DNA of 64,000 nt from assembly GCF_025962655.1 (NCBI RefSeq), contig NZ_JAGFPE010000001.1, positions 930,001 to 994,000 of the forward strand, in the 5' to 3' direction. Each line of letters begins with the position of its first letter. Position 1 is the stretch's first letter. Made by a program: the position numbers and the translations under genes. Shown here piece by piece: positions 9,507 to 18,835 of the stretch. The DNA comes from Candidatus Symbiopectobacterium sp. NZEC151 (lineage in GTDB: Bacteria; Pseudomonadota; Gammaproteobacteria; Enterobacterales; Enterobacteriaceae). The notes beneath the pieces were generated by a model. That model did no database searches. It worked only from the letters and a program-made list of their open reading frames with translations, and was not told where the DNA came from.

Positions 9507-11045
9507 ATGGAGCACAACGACATGGCAACATCGTCGCCTTATTTGTCGTTTCACGGCATAGGGAAGATTTTTCCCGGTGTGAAAGCACTCGATGATATTA
9601 CTTTTTCATGCCACGCCGGGCAAATACACGCCTTGATGGGAGAAAATGGGGCCGGTAAATCGACGCTGCTGAAAATCCTCAGCGGTAACTATCTGCCTTC
9701 CTCCGGGGAAGTGCATATTAAAGGCCAGCCAGTCCATTTCGCCAATACCATGGACGCGCTCAACGCCGGAGTGGCGATCATTTATCAGGAATTGCATCTG
9801 GTGCCAGAAATGACGGTGGCAGAGAATATTTACCTGGGGCAGTTGCCGCACAAGAAGGGCATCGTCAACAAAACCCTGTTACGTTACGAATCCAAGCTGC
9901 AACTGGAACATCTCGGGCTGGATATCGATCCGGATACGCCGCTGAAATACCTCTCTATCGGGCAATGGCAGATGGTGGAAATCGCCAAAGCGCTGGCCCG
10001 TAATGCCAAGATAATCGCCTTTGATGAACCGACCAGTTCGCTGTCCGCGCGTGAAATCGAGCAGTTGTTTCGCGTGATTCGTGAGCTGCGCAGTGAAGGT
10101 CGGGTGATCCTCTACGTGTCACACCGTATGGAAGAAATTTTTGCGCTGAGCGATGCCATCACCGTGTTTAAGGATGGCAAATATGTGCGCACCTTTGACG
10201 ATACGGCGGCGGTGAATCACGAAATGCTGGTCCAGGCGATGGTCGGACGCGATTTAGGCGATATCTACGGTTATGCACCGCGCGAATTAGGGCCGGAGCG
10301 TTTTACGCTGCGTGAGGTGAAAGCGCCGGGGGTGAAAAGCCCGATCTCGCTGAGCGTCAAGCAGGGCGAAATTGTTGGTCTGTTTGGGCTGGTGGGTGCC
10401 GGACGCAGCGAATTGATGAAAGCGCTGTTCGGCGGTACCCGTATCACCGGCGGTGATGTGCTGCTGGACGGTGAACGCCAAACGATTAAAACCCCGATGG
10501 ATGCGATTCGTCAGGGCATCATGCTGTGCCCAGAGGATCGTAAAGCGGACGGCATTATTCCGGTGCATTCGGTGCGCGATAACATCAACATCAGCGCGCG
10601 TCGCAAGAGTCTCAAAGCCGGGTTTGTCATTAATAACCAGTGGGAAGAAGAGAATGCGGAGCGCAGAATTCAGGCGTTAAACATCAAAACCCCTTCCGCT
10701 GAACAGTTGATCATGAACCTTTCCGGTGGCAATCAGCAAAAAGCAATATTAGGCCGTTGGCTCTCCGAAGAGATGAAAGTGATCCTGCTGGATGAACCGA
10801 CGCGTGGCATTGATGTAGGGGCTAAGCATGAAATTTATAACGTGATTTATGCGCTAGCCAAGCAGGGGATCGCGGTGCTGTTTGCCTCCAGCGATTTGCC
10901 CGAAGTGCTGGGACTGGCTGACCGTATCATCGTGATGCGTGAGGGTGCCATTTCAGGCGAACTTTCACACCAAGAGGCCAGCGAGCAGAAAGCGCTGAGC
11001 CTGGCGATGTTACGAACTCCCGAAATCAACGCTGTGGTCGCGTAA
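9507..11045 (+). CDS. araG: L-arabinose ABC transporter, ATP-binding protein
   Basis: 512 residues from the ATG at 9507, sugar-type ABC ATPase with two fused nucleotide-binding domains. The first has Walker [10 protein letters not shown], signature [15 protein letters not shown] (about 145) and Walker [11 protein letters not shown]. The second has a degenerate P-loop region (GLVGAGRSE), signature [15 protein letters not shown] and Walker [13 protein letters not shown]. Sequence tracks E. coli AraG throughout. Two in-frame starts 15 bases apart (9507 and 9522) each have GGAG upstream because the segment TGGAGCACTACGA / TGGAGCACAACGA is nearly duplicated. A GTG at 9492 is less likely. Confidence 0.97.
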   Translation: MEHNDMATSSPYLSFHGIGKIFPGVKALDDITFSCHAGQIHALMGENGAGKSTLLKILSGNYLPSSGEVHIKGQPVHFANTMDALNAGVAIIYQELHLVPEMTVAENIYLGQLPHKKGIVNKTLLRYESKLQLEHLGLDIDPDTPLKYLSIGQWQMVEIAKALARNAKIIAFDEPTSSLSAREIEQLFRVIRELRSEGRVILYVSHRMEEIFALSDAITVFKDGKYVRTFDDTAAVNHEMLVQAMVGRDLGDIYGYAPRELGPERFTLREVKAPGVKSPISLSVKQGEIVGLFGLVGAGRSELMKALFGGTRITGGDVLLDGERQTIKTPMDAIRQGIMLCPEDRKADGIIPVHSVRDNINISARRKSLKAGFVINNQWEEENAERRIQALNIKTPSAEQLIMNLSGGNQQKAILGRWLSEEMKVILLDEPTRGIDVGAKHEIYNVIYALAKQGIAVLFASSDLPEVLGLADRIIVMREGAISGELSHQEASEQKALSLAMLRTPEINAVVA

Positions 11046-11065
11046 ACGCGAAGGAGCACACAATT

Positions 11066-12052
11066 ATGTCAACGGTTACCTCTGCTTCACCTGAAAAAAA
11101 CAAGCGCGCCGGAGGAATGTCGCGCATCTGGGATAACTACGGCATGCTGGTGGTGTTTGCCGTACTGTTTCTCGCCTGCGCGCTGTTTGTGCCCAATTTT
11201 GCCTCCTTTATCAATATGAAAGGGCTGGGGCTGGCTATCTCCATGTCCGGCATGGTGGCCTGCGGGATGTTGTTCTGTCTGGCGTCGGGCGACTTTGACC
11301 TGTCCGTGGCCTCGGTCATTGCCTGCGCCGGGGTGGCAACGGCGGTAGTGATTAATCTCACCGAAAGCCTGTGGATCGGCGTCGGTGCTGGCCTGCTGCT
11401 GGGCGTCGCTTTCGGATTACTTAACGGTTTTGTTATCGCACAGCTTAAAATTAACGCCTTAATTACCACGCTTGCCACCATGCAGATTGCGCGCGGTTTG
11501 GCATATATCATTTCGGACGGTAAAGCGGTAGGGATTGTCGATGAGCGTTTCTTTACGCTGGGTTACGCCAACTGGCTGGGGTTGCCTGCGCCGATTTGGA
11601 TAACCGTGGTGTGCATGATTTTGTTTGGCTTGCTGTTGAATAAAACCACCTTCGGTCGCAATACCCTGGCAATTGGCGGCAATGAGGAAGCGGCGCGTCT
11701 GGCCGGTGTACCGGTGGTGCGCACCAAAATCATTATTTTTGCCTTGTCTGGGCTGGTGTCGGCCGCAGCCGGGATCATTCTGGCATCGCGCATGACCAGC
11801 GGGCAGCCAATGACCTCTATCGGCTATGAGCTGATCGTGATCTCTGCCTGTGTGCTGGGCGGCGTCTCCCTGAAAGGGGGGATTGGCAAGATTTCTTACG
11901 TGGTGGCCGGGGTCCTAATCCTCGGTACGGTAGAAAATGCGATGAACCTGCTCAACATCTCGCCGTTTGCTCAGTATGTGGTGCGTGGTCTGATTCTGCT
12001 CGCTGCGGTGATTTTCGACCGCTACAAACAAATGGCGAAGAAAACCGTATAG
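11066..12052 (+). CDS. araH: L-arabinose ABC transporter permease
   Basis: 328 residues, very hydrophobic, with about ten membrane helices; matches E. coli AraH. Contains the family EAA-like loop around GGNEEAARLAGVPVVRTK. Preceded by AAGGAG, 20 bases after araG. It forms the inner-membrane channel of the high-affinity arabinose importer with AraG and AraF. Confidence 0.97.
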   Translation: MSTVTSASPEKNKRAGGMSRIWDNYGMLVVFAVLFLACALFVPNFASFINMKGLGLAISMSGMVACGMLFCLASGDFDLSVASVIACAGVATAVVINLTESLWIGVGAGLLLGVAFGLLNGFVIAQLKINALITTLATMQIARGLAYIISDGKAVGIVDERFFTLGYANWLGLPAPIWITVVCMILFGLLLNKTTFGRNTLAIGGNEEAARLAGVPVVRTKIIIFALSGLVSAAAGIILASRMTSGQPMTSIGYELIVISACVLGGVSLKGGIGKISYVVAGVLILGTVENAMNLLNISPFAQYVVRGLILLAAVIFDRYKQMAKKTV

Positions 12053-12101
12053 TCGCATCAGCAGTTAGGTGTTTATGGGCTAGCCGCCTGAGAGGATGTC
12101 G

Positions 12102-12137
12102 GGTAGCAGTGACAATGTCACTTATTGCGCTGCTACC
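12102..12137. other. Nested inverted repeat between araH and araC
   Basis: Outer arms GGTAGCA (12102-12108) and TGCTACC (12131-12137) enclose the palindrome GTGACA-A-TGTCAC (12109-12121), which is itself an exact matS site. As RNA it could form a two-part hairpin ahead of araC. Confidence 0.55.
12109..12121. promoter_or_regulatory. matS site (MatP binding)
   Basis: GTGACAATGTCAC is an exact match to the matS consensus GTGACRNYGTCAC, in the araH-araC gap. Confidence 0.8.
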
Positions 12138-12173
12138 TGGTTCTGTTTGCACCCGATGATTCCCGGAGGGCCG

Positions 12174-13109
12174 ATGTACCAGCGCATGACGCATGAGTCG
12201 CAATCAAACCCATTGTTGCCAGGCTATTCATTTAACGCTTATCTGGTGGCGGGTTTAACGCCCATTCTGGCTGACGGGCCGCTTGATTTCTTTATCGACC
12301 GGCCGGATGGCATGAAAGGCTACATTATTAACCTGACTATCAAAGGCCAAGGCAGGGTATCTGACGGGGAAACCGATTTTTTCTGCAATCCGGGGGATCT
12401 GCTGCTTTTCCCGCCGAAATCCAAACATTTCTACGGTCGCTCGCCGCACAGTGATTGCTGGTATCACCGCTGGGTCTATTTTCGTCCACGCGCTTACTGG
12501 GCTGATTGGCTGGAGTGGCACAGTAAACAGTGTGATATTGGCCGCCTGACGTTACCCAACAATCACCTGTTGCTGGAGTTCGATCGCCTGTTTGCCAACA
12601 TAGAACAGACCCATCGCTCGGGACGGCGCTTTTCCGAAGAGTTGGGCATGAATCTGCTGGAGCGGCTGCTGATCCGGGCCATGGAAGAGGATCCGCAAAG
12701 CCCGCAGCGTATTATGGATCCGCGCGTGATTGAGGCATGTCAGTTCATCACCAGCAATCTTTCCGGTGAGTTGCGTATTGATGAAGTGGCGCGTCACGTT
12801 TGCTTATCGCCTTCACGTCTGGCTCATTTGTTCCGCGAACAAGTGGGGGTCAATATTTTGCGCTGGCGTGAAGATCAACGGGTGATTCGGGCCAAGCTGT
12901 TACTGCAAACCACGCAGGAATCGATTGCCAATATCGGGCGGGTGGTGGGCTATGACGACCAGCTCTATTTTTCTCGCGTGTTTCGCAAACGTGTTGGCGT
13001 TAGCCCGAGTGATTTTCGGCGTCGTAGCAGTGAAATCAATTATCCCACGGCGGCAAAAGCGGAATCGGCGAATTGGCATGGTCAACGTACGCAAGCGATC
13101 GGCGTGTAG
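12174..13109 (+). CDS. araC: Arabinose operon regulator AraC
   Basis: 311 residues from the ATG at 12174, which has GGAGG five bases upstream; a second ATG four codons on is possible. The N-terminal arm and cupin ([20 protein letters not shown], then [18 protein letters not shown]) match the arabinose-binding and dimerisation domain of E. coli AraC. The C-terminal third holds the two helix-turn-helix motifs ([20 protein letters not shown] and [20 protein letters not shown]). It should repress or activate araBA and araFGH according to arabinose. Unlike E. coli, where araC is divergent from araBAD, here it is the last gene of the transporter operon. The C-terminus is about 20 residues longer than in E. 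coli. Confidence 0.96.
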   Translation: MYQRMTHESQSNPLLPGYSFNAYLVAGLTPILADGPLDFFIDRPDGMKGYIINLTIKGQGRVSDGETDFFCNPGDLLLFPPKSKHFYGRSPHSDCWYHRWVYFRPRAYWADWLEWHSKQCDIGRLTLPNNHLLLEFDRLFANIEQTHRSGRRFSEELGMNLLERLLIRAMEEDPQSPQRIMDPRVIEACQFITSNLSGELRIDEVARHVCLSPSRLAHLFREQVGVNILRWREDQRVIRAKLLLQTTQESIANIGRVVGYDDQLYFSRVFRKRVGVSPSDFRRRSSEINYPTAAKAESANWHGQRTQAIGV

Positions 13110-13133
13110 ATCATTGCTGTCAGAGGTTAAGCG

Positions 13134-13160
13134 AGAGGCAAGGTAGTTAGCCTTGCCTCT
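13134..13160. terminator. Hairpin between convergent araC and the YopJ-family gene
   Basis: Perfect 10-bp inverted repeat (AGAGGCAAGG / CCTTGCCTCT, loop 7) between two convergent genes. No clear T-run on either side. Confidence 0.6.
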
Positions 13161-13161
13161 A

Positions 13162-14079
13162 TCATGAGGATGATAATGTTTTATTTGAAAGATCATAGCG
13201 ATTGTTAAGCAGATCATCTCTTAGTGCTTTATATTCAGTAAGTCGCTTAATGTGGATCGACTTTGAGATTAATTTTCCATTAATCTCGGTATAACTGGCT
13301 TTAATATGATCCATGATTTTTTTATGTTTGCCATTGATTGGCTGATGTATGCTTTCTGGTTTTGTTTCTAAATATTCACTCATGCGTTTTAATCCCTGAG
13401 TATGTTTATAGAAAAGAACAGAAAGAAATTTGTCTGCAATGCCTTTGCTTTCCGCTAACGTGGACGTTTCAATTTTTCTCGCTGCGACTTCGTGATGTAA
13501 CTTGAGAACGCATTCGTCATTTTTAAAAGCTTTTTTGGCTAAAGCCAGGCTGAAAATCCCACATTCATAGTCACTTCTTTGTATATCCATTTGTAATACA
13601 AGTGGTTTTTTTATCGTTGGCAATTCTCGCCCAAGGGCCGAGTTAATCCTCACTGCTAACAAGGCCGGCGCTGTACAATTTAATGATGTCGGTTCAAATA
13701 AAATCATTGATAGCTGATTATCAATAAATCTTGCATCAAGCATACCCATATGCACTTTATCATCACCAGCACAGATAATATATTTATGAGAGTGATAGTC
13801 ATTAGGTGAGAGTGACATCAGTTGCTCAGGCAAGTCATAAGGGGAGTCAATATATGTCAAGTTCAACCCCGGTTTTCTTCTGTTAGCCAGTGCCACTAGA
13901 TGTGGCATCACGACTTGATCTGTTAGGGAAAACTTCAGATCCATCCACGTGTTATTCTCAAGGCTTTCTTCTATTTTTTCGATATATTGTTCAAGTATAT
14001 TCATCGGCAAATCTTCCGCATCGCTATATGCAGGAAATGAATGTGAGGATTTGATATTACAGCCACTGACACTAAACAT
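13162..14079 (-). CDS. YopJ-family serine/threonine acetyltransferase, predicted type III effector
   Basis: 305 residues, colinear with Yersinia YopJ and Salmonella AvrA. The catalytic triad is visible: His110 (KVHMGMLD), Glu129 (ILFEPTSLN) and Cys173 (MDIQRSDYECGIFSLALAKK). The C-terminal block FYKHTQGLKRMSEYL is also a family hallmark. Known members acetylate MAP-kinase kinases, IKK or plant targets after type III injection and need host inositol hexakisphosphate. The N-terminus is hydrophilic and lacks a Sec signal, as expected for a type III substrate. The start at 14079 has AAGGAT upstream. The gene is visibly more AT-rich than its neighbours and stands alone, with no chaperone or secretion gene nearby, which points to horizontal acquisition. 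No HrpL-type promoter box was found. Confidence 0.93.
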   Translation of the reverse strand: MFSVSGCNIKSSHSFPAYSDAEDLPMNILEQYIEKIEESLENNTWMDLKFSLTDQVVMPHLVALANRRKPGLNLTYIDSPYDLPEQLMSLSPNDYHSHKYIICAGDDKVHMGMLDARFIDNQLSMILFEPTSLNCTAPALLAVRINSALGRELPTIKKPLVLQMDIQRSDYECGIFSLALAKKAFKNDECVLKLHHEVAARKIETSTLAESKGIADKFLSVLFYKHTQGLKRMSEYLETKPESIHQPINGKHKKIMDHIKASYTEINGKLISKSIHIKRLTEYKALRDDLLNNRYDLSNKTLSSS

Positions 14080-14290
14080 GAATCATCCTTAATATATAAT
14101 GATAACCGAGATGGAGCCCCTGAGATAACGCAATAAGCGTAACCTAAAATTTTACACAGAGCGTTGGCAGTATTCTTTTCTTATATTTTCGAAAGCGCCA
14201 GCCATTAAAGCGCATACAGCGCTACCATCGTTGATGCTATACTCATGCTAATGCCTTGATGACAAGGACAATACTACCGAGGGGACATTC

Positions 14291-15337
14291 ATGAGTGATA
14301 CCATTCGCGTCGGGCTGGTAGGGTATGGCTATGCCAGCAAGACGTTCCATGCGCCGTTGATTACCGCCGTGCCGGGGATGGAGCTGGTCGCCGTATCAAG
14401 CAGTGATGCGCAAAAAGTGCATGCGGATTGGGCCGACGTCAGCGTGGTTGACGATCCGCAGGCGCTGTTCAGCCGTTCCGATATTGACCTTGTTGTCATT
14501 CCCACGCCTAACGAAACCCATTTCCCTTTGGCCAAACAGGCGCTGTTAGCGGGCAAACACGTGGTGGTTGATAAGCCCTTCACCGTGATGTTGTCACAAG
14601 CGAAAGAGCTGGCGCAGGTGGCGGCTCACAGCGGCAAGCTGTTGTCCGTGTTCCACAACCGTCGCTGGGACAGCGATTTTCTTACGCTAAAACAGTTAAT
14701 TGATACTGGTGTGTTGGGCGAAGTGGTTTATCTTGAGTCCCATTTTGACCGTTTCCGCCCGGAAGTGCGCCAGCGCTGGCGTGAGGATGGCCGCGTGGGC
14801 AGCGGAATCTGGTATGACTTGGGGCCGCATCTGTTGGATCAGGCATTGCAACTGTTTGGTCTACCAGTGGCTATCAATGTGGATTTGGCGCAACTGCGCC
14901 CTGGCGGTAAAGCGACGGATTATTTCCATGCCACCTTGATTTATCCACAGCGTCGTGTGGTGCTGCATGCCAGTATGCTGGTGGCCGCCGAGTCTGCTCG
15001 TTTTACGCTGCACGGCACCAAAGGCAGCTTCATCAAATATGGCCTTGATCCGCAAGAAGATCGTTTGAAAACCGGTGTACGTCTGCCGCAAACGGATTGG
15101 GGGCAGGATTCGCGCCATGGCGTGCTCACTCTACATCAGGACGGGGTAATGGCCGAGCAGGCGGTAACCACGTTGCCCGGTAACTATCCCGCCTATTACG
15201 CCGCGGTGCGCGATGCGCTGCAAGGCAACGGCGAAAACCCGGTGCCGGCCGAGCAGGCGATACAGGTGATGGAATTGATTGAGCTTGGCCTGCTCTCGCA
15301 TCAGGAGCGACGTGCGGTGATGGTCAAAAACCAGTGA
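14291..15337 (+). CDS. ydgJ: Gfo/Idh/MocA-family oxidoreductase YdgJ
   Basis: 348 residues. The N-terminal Rossmann fold (IRVGLVGYGYASKTFHAPLI) binds NAD(P). GKHVVVDKPFTVMLSQA contains the EKP-like lysine motif of the family (DKP here), and a C-terminal alpha/beta domain follows with SGIWYDLGPHLLDQALQLFG. Matches E. coli YdgJ (346 residues), which also lies close to add, cnu and rsx. Substrate unknown; family members oxidise sugars or inositols. The ATG at 14291 has GAGGGG upstream. The 211-base gap before it separates it from the divergently oriented YopJ-family gene. Confidence 0.93.
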   Translation: MSDTIRVGLVGYGYASKTFHAPLITAVPGMELVAVSSSDAQKVHADWADVSVVDDPQALFSRSDIDLVVIPTPNETHFPLAKQALLAGKHVVVDKPFTVMLSQAKELAQVAAHSGKLLSVFHNRRWDSDFLTLKQLIDTGVLGEVVYLESHFDRFRPEVRQRWREDGRVGSGIWYDLGPHLLDQALQLFGLPVAINVDLAQLRPGGKATDYFHATLIYPQRRVVLHASMLVAAESARFTLHGTKGSFIKYGLDPQEDRLKTGVRLPQTDWGQDSRHGVLTLHQDGVMAEQAVTTLPGNYPAYYAAVRDALQGNGENPVPAEQAIQVMELIELGLLSHQERRAVMVKNQ

Positions 15338-15475
15338 TATCGCAATCGGACAGCATAATGCCTTATCATTTCATCTCCTTATGATGCAAGGTTAGTGTTG
15401 ATCTTGTTGGCGTTTCGTTGATAAAGGCGATCGTAAGATTGCCTGTATTTTTTTAAAAAACAGCAGGTTCCTGTA

Positions 15476-16486
15476 ATGGCTTCATTCTCTCCATCGTCAT
15501 GGTTACAACGCCTTCGTATTGATAAATTTTTACTGGTATTGATTGTGGTGGTGCTGACAGCATCGATTTTCCCGTGCGAAGGTAACGCGAAAACGTTCTT
15601 CGAATATCTGACCACGGCAGCTATCGCACTGCTGTTTTTTATGCACGGCGCAAAGCTCTCGCGTGAAGCCATTACGGCAGGCATGGGGCATTGGCGCTTG
15701 CATCTGGTGGTGTTCGCCAGTACTTTTTTGCTCTTCCCGCTACTGGGTATGGGGATGAATGCACTGGTGCCCACGGTGTTGACGCCAACGCTCTATCTCG
15801 GGTTTCTCTACCTGTGTGCGCTGCCTGCCACGGTACAATCGGCGATTGCCTACACCTCCATGGCGGGCGGCAACGTAGCGGCTGCCATTTGCAGCGCGTC
15901 TGCGTCCAGCATTCTCGGTGTGTTCCTATCCCCGATTCTGGTCGGCCTGTTGATGCACACCCAGGGTGGGGAGACGGACACCCTGCACGCGATTGGCTCG
16001 ATTATCCTGCAACTGATGGTGCCGTTTGTGTTAGGGCATCTTTCTCGTCCGCTGATTGCGGGCTGGGTCGAACGTCACCGCAAATTGATTAATATCACTG
16101 ACCGGTCATCAATTCTTTTGGTGGTGTACGTGGCCTTCAGCGAAGCGGTGGTGCAGGGGATTTGGACGCAAATTAACGGCTGGTCACTGCTTGCCGTGGT
16201 GGTTTGTTCCATGGTGCTACTGGCGATTGTGCTGGTGGTCAATACCCTGGCCGCGCGTAAATTGGGCTTCAATACCGCCGATGAAATCACCATTGTATTC
16301 TGTGGTTCCAAGAAGAGTCTGGCGAACGGAATTCCTATGGCTAACGTGCTGTTTCCAGCCGCTGCCGTTGGTGCCATGGTGTTGCCGTTGATGATTTTTC
16401 ATCAGATTCAATTGATGGTGTGCGCCGCGTTGGCACAGCGCTATGCCAATAAAAAGGCCAATGCGCAACCGGTGAAATCGGCGTAA
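15476..16486 (+). CDS. YfeH-like bile acid:sodium symporter family transporter
   Basis: 336 residues with about ten hydrophobic helices. Matches the SBF-like group that includes E. coli YfeH: LLFFMHGAKLSREAITAGMGHWRLHL near the N-terminus and FCGSKKSLANGIPMANVLFP near the C-terminus, the region corresponding to the sodium-site crossover. Substrate unknown. It stands alone, with ydgJ upstream on the same strand but 138 bases away. Confidence 0.85.
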   Translation: MASFSPSSWLQRLRIDKFLLVLIVVVLTASIFPCEGNAKTFFEYLTTAAIALLFFMHGAKLSREAITAGMGHWRLHLVVFASTFLLFPLLGMGMNALVPTVLTPTLYLGFLYLCALPATVQSAIAYTSMAGGNVAAAICSASASSILGVFLSPILVGLLMHTQGGETDTLHAIGSIILQLMVPFVLGHLSRPLIAGWVERHRKLINITDRSSILLVVYVAFSEAVVQGIWTQINGWSLLAVVVCSMVLLAIVLVVNTLAARKLGFNTADEITIVFCGSKKSLANGIPMANVLFPAAAVGAMVLPLMIFHQIQLMVCAALAQRYANKKANAQPVKSA

Positions 16487-16646
16487 TGGTTCAGGCTGTT
16501 TAGTGATATTTTCAGGCCGGATAATCGTCCGACCTTAACGATCTTCCTCAGCAACAATCGTTTTCTGCATTATACCCTCGTAAAAATCACCAATACTTCT
16601 CCAACGTGAGTTATCTCGGACAATCTCTTGGTGATAAGGGCGAGGT

Positions 16647-17693
16647 ATGCGAATTTATAGTCTCGATTTGATGAAGATTATTGCGATTTTTCTGGTTATT
16701 CTTTCACATGTTTCTCTCTATTTTATGAATCGCGATCCTCAGGACTTCGGCGTATTGTTTATTCGTCAGACTGGACAGTTTGGTGTGGCGATGTTTTATA
16801 TGGCGAGTGGTTATTTTTTACTGAATAATCGCCATGAGGATCAATTTTGCTATGCCATGACTAAATCAAAAGCCATCGCCATCGCACTGGTTTTCTGGCT
16901 CTGTTTTTATTATCTGTATGACAATGTTGTGCTGACGCGCGTGCTGGGTGCACCGCATTACGATTTCTGGGCGTACCTTAATACCGATCGCACCGCGAGT
17001 GAGGCCAGCCACCTGTGGTTTTTATTCTCGATTATTGGTCTCTATTTTATCGTGCCGTTGCTGCGTCCTGTGTTTGTTGATGCCAACCGCCAGATGCTGA
17101 TTTATGTTATTGCTGCGCTATTTCTATTAGCCAACGTGACGCTGGTTGAGAAAATAATGAATAGCCTGTTCGCTATTCCCTCGTTTATTCATCCGGCATT
17201 GTTGATGTCCAGCCAGGTATTTGGTCTGGTCAGTTTTCTTATTGGTGGCTATTTTGGATTGGTGTACCAGCATACTTCATTATCGGCACGTCACTATTTA
17301 CCGGGGATCGCGCTGGCATTACTCAGTTTCTGTGCGTTAACTCTGCTCACGCAGCACTGGGGCATCGTGTTTTTCTACGGGAAGTTTTATAACCTGCCAC
17401 TGCAAATCTCAGCCGTTTGCCTGTTTTATTTGATGCTACATACCCGTTTTACCCGGCTTGAAGGGATGATCAGTCAGGTTGGCAGTAAGACGTTGGGGAT
17501 TTATCTGGTGCACAATATTTTCGTGATAGAGATTAACAACACCGCGCTTTATGACTGGCTGTATCCGGCGTTCAGCTTCTTAACCGTCTATGGCTTTATT
17601 GTGCTCTATGGCGTGCTGACCTTCGTGCTGTCATACCTGATTTGCTGTCTGTTAAGCCGGTTGCGCTGGATAAACCGTGTTATTAGCCTGTAG
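16647..17693 (+). CDS. Acyltransferase 3 family membrane protein
   Basis: 348 residues with about ten transmembrane helices. It opens with the family pattern RIYSLDLMKIIAIFLVILSHV, containing the conserved membrane histidine, followed by FGVAMFYMASGYFL. Members O-acetylate cell-surface sugars or enterobacterial common antigen (WecH-like) or peptidoglycan. No adjacent polysaccharide genes help to identify the substrate. The start ATG at 16647 is preceded by AAGGGCGAGGT. Confidence 0.82.
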   Translation: MRIYSLDLMKIIAIFLVILSHVSLYFMNRDPQDFGVLFIRQTGQFGVAMFYMASGYFLLNNRHEDQFCYAMTKSKAIAIALVFWLCFYYLYDNVVLTRVLGAPHYDFWAYLNTDRTASEASHLWFLFSIIGLYFIVPLLRPVFVDANRQMLIYVIAALFLLANVTLVEKIMNSLFAIPSFIHPALLMSSQVFGLVSFLIGGYFGLVYQHTSLSARHYLPGIALALLSFCALTLLTQHWGIVFFYGKFYNLPLQISAVCLFYLMLHTRFTRLEGMISQVGSKTLGIYLVHNIFVIEINNTALYDWLYPAFSFLTVYGFIVLYGVLTFVLSYLICCLLSRLRWINRVISL

Positions 17694-17712
17694 GGGCGAG
17701 GTGTCGCCCCTA
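17691..17712. terminator. Bidirectional hairpin between the acyltransferase gene and add
   Basis: Perfect 9-bp stem (TAGGGGCGA / TCGCCCCTA) with a 4-base loop, starting at the acyltransferase stop codon and lying between convergent genes. No T-run. Confidence 0.6.
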
Positions 17713-17723
17713 GGAACCTGAGT

Positions 17724-18737
17724 TTATACGCGAGCGCGCTTACGTTGTACCTTTTCCCGAATACGCTGTTTGTCCCAATCGGAAAGAAACGCTACGGTCA
17801 ATCCGTTGCTCTGAGCCTGACGCACTTCATCGGTAGTCAACCCGGCCTGCGGGGCGGCTGTGAGATATTCGTGCGCTATCTCGATCCCTTGTACTGCCGG
17901 ATCGTCAGTATTAATGGTTGCGAGGATACCGTGGCGCAGAAAGTGGGGCAGAGGATGTTCGGCTAACGACATGACGGTACTGGTTTGAATGTTTGACGTC
18001 AGGCAGGACTCAATGGCGATCTGCTGCTGCGCCATGTGCGTCATCAGCGATTTATCCACAATGGCGGCCACGCCGTGACCAATACGTTCTGCCCCCAATT
18101 GACGAATCGCCTGCCAGATACTCTCCGCATCGGCCGCTTCACCGGCATGAACCGTAATATGCCAACCATTATCGCGCGCTTGACGGAAGTGCGAGGTAAA
18201 CAAACCGCCCGGGAAGCCCAGTTCATCCCCAGCCAAATCGAGAGCCACGATATTGTCGCGGCAGGCTTGCAGCGCGTTTAACTCTTGCTGGCACGCCTCA
18301 GATCCAAAGGTGCGGCTCATGATACCAATCAGTTGGATATCGGTGTCGTAATCACGGCAGCCAGCCTGTATACCATCGATAACCGCTTCGACCACACCTT
18401 GCAACGGAAGCCCATGACGCTGCGCCATGTAATAGGGGGAGAATCGCAGTTCGGTGTAATCAATACCGGCGCGCACTGCATCTTCCACGTTTTCATAAGC
18501 AACGCGGCGACAGGCATCGAGAGAACCGAGCACGGCAACCCCCCAATCCAGTTTTTGCAGAAAGTCCAGCAAGTTAGCGGCTTTGTCGATGACCTGTACG
18601 TGCGGGATCAGCGTTTCAAGCGTTTGCGCGGGGAGGGTGACGTTAAACTGGCGTGCTAAATCGAGGATCGTTTGCGCGCGAATGTTGCCATCAAGGTGGC
18701 GGTGGATGTCTGTCAACGGGATTGAAGGATCGATCAT
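17724..18737 (-). CDS. add: Adenosine deaminase
   Basis: 337 residues from the ATG at 18737 ([20 protein letters not shown]). Zinc ligands sit in DIHRHLDGN and [10 protein letters not shown]; the catalytic region ERIGHG and the motif [10 protein letters not shown] complete the active site. Converts (deoxy)adenosine to (deoxy)inosine in purine salvage. Nine extra codons upstream are not conserved. The C-terminus, rich in Lys and Arg, is a few residues longer than in E. coli. Confidence 0.96.
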   Translation of the reverse strand: MIDPSIPLTDIHRHLDGNIRAQTILDLARQFNVTLPAQTLETLIPHVQVIDKAANLLDFLQKLDWGVAVLGSLDACRRVAYENVEDAVRAGIDYTELRFSPYYMAQRHGLPLQGVVEAVIDGIQAGCRDYDTDIQLIGIMSRTFGSEACQQELNALQACRDNIVALDLAGDELGFPGGLFTSHFRQARDNGWHITVHAGEAADAESIWQAIRQLGAERIGHGVAAIVDKSLMTHMAQQQIAIESCLTSNIQTSTVMSLAEHPLPHFLRHGILATINTDDPAVQGIEIAHEYLTAAPQAGLTTDEVRQAQSNGLTVAFLSDWDKQRIREKVQRKRARV

Positions 18738-18835
18738 AATGGCTTCTTTCGCTGCGCGCACCAAGGTGCAGTGAGCATATAAATTATTAAGGTACTGTTT
18801 AGTATAAACAATAAGTCATGGAATACCATTGCAGA

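Noticed and set aside
13162-14079. YopJ-like gene as a pseudogene
   Set aside because: Frame is complete, length is normal and the whole catalytic triad is intact.
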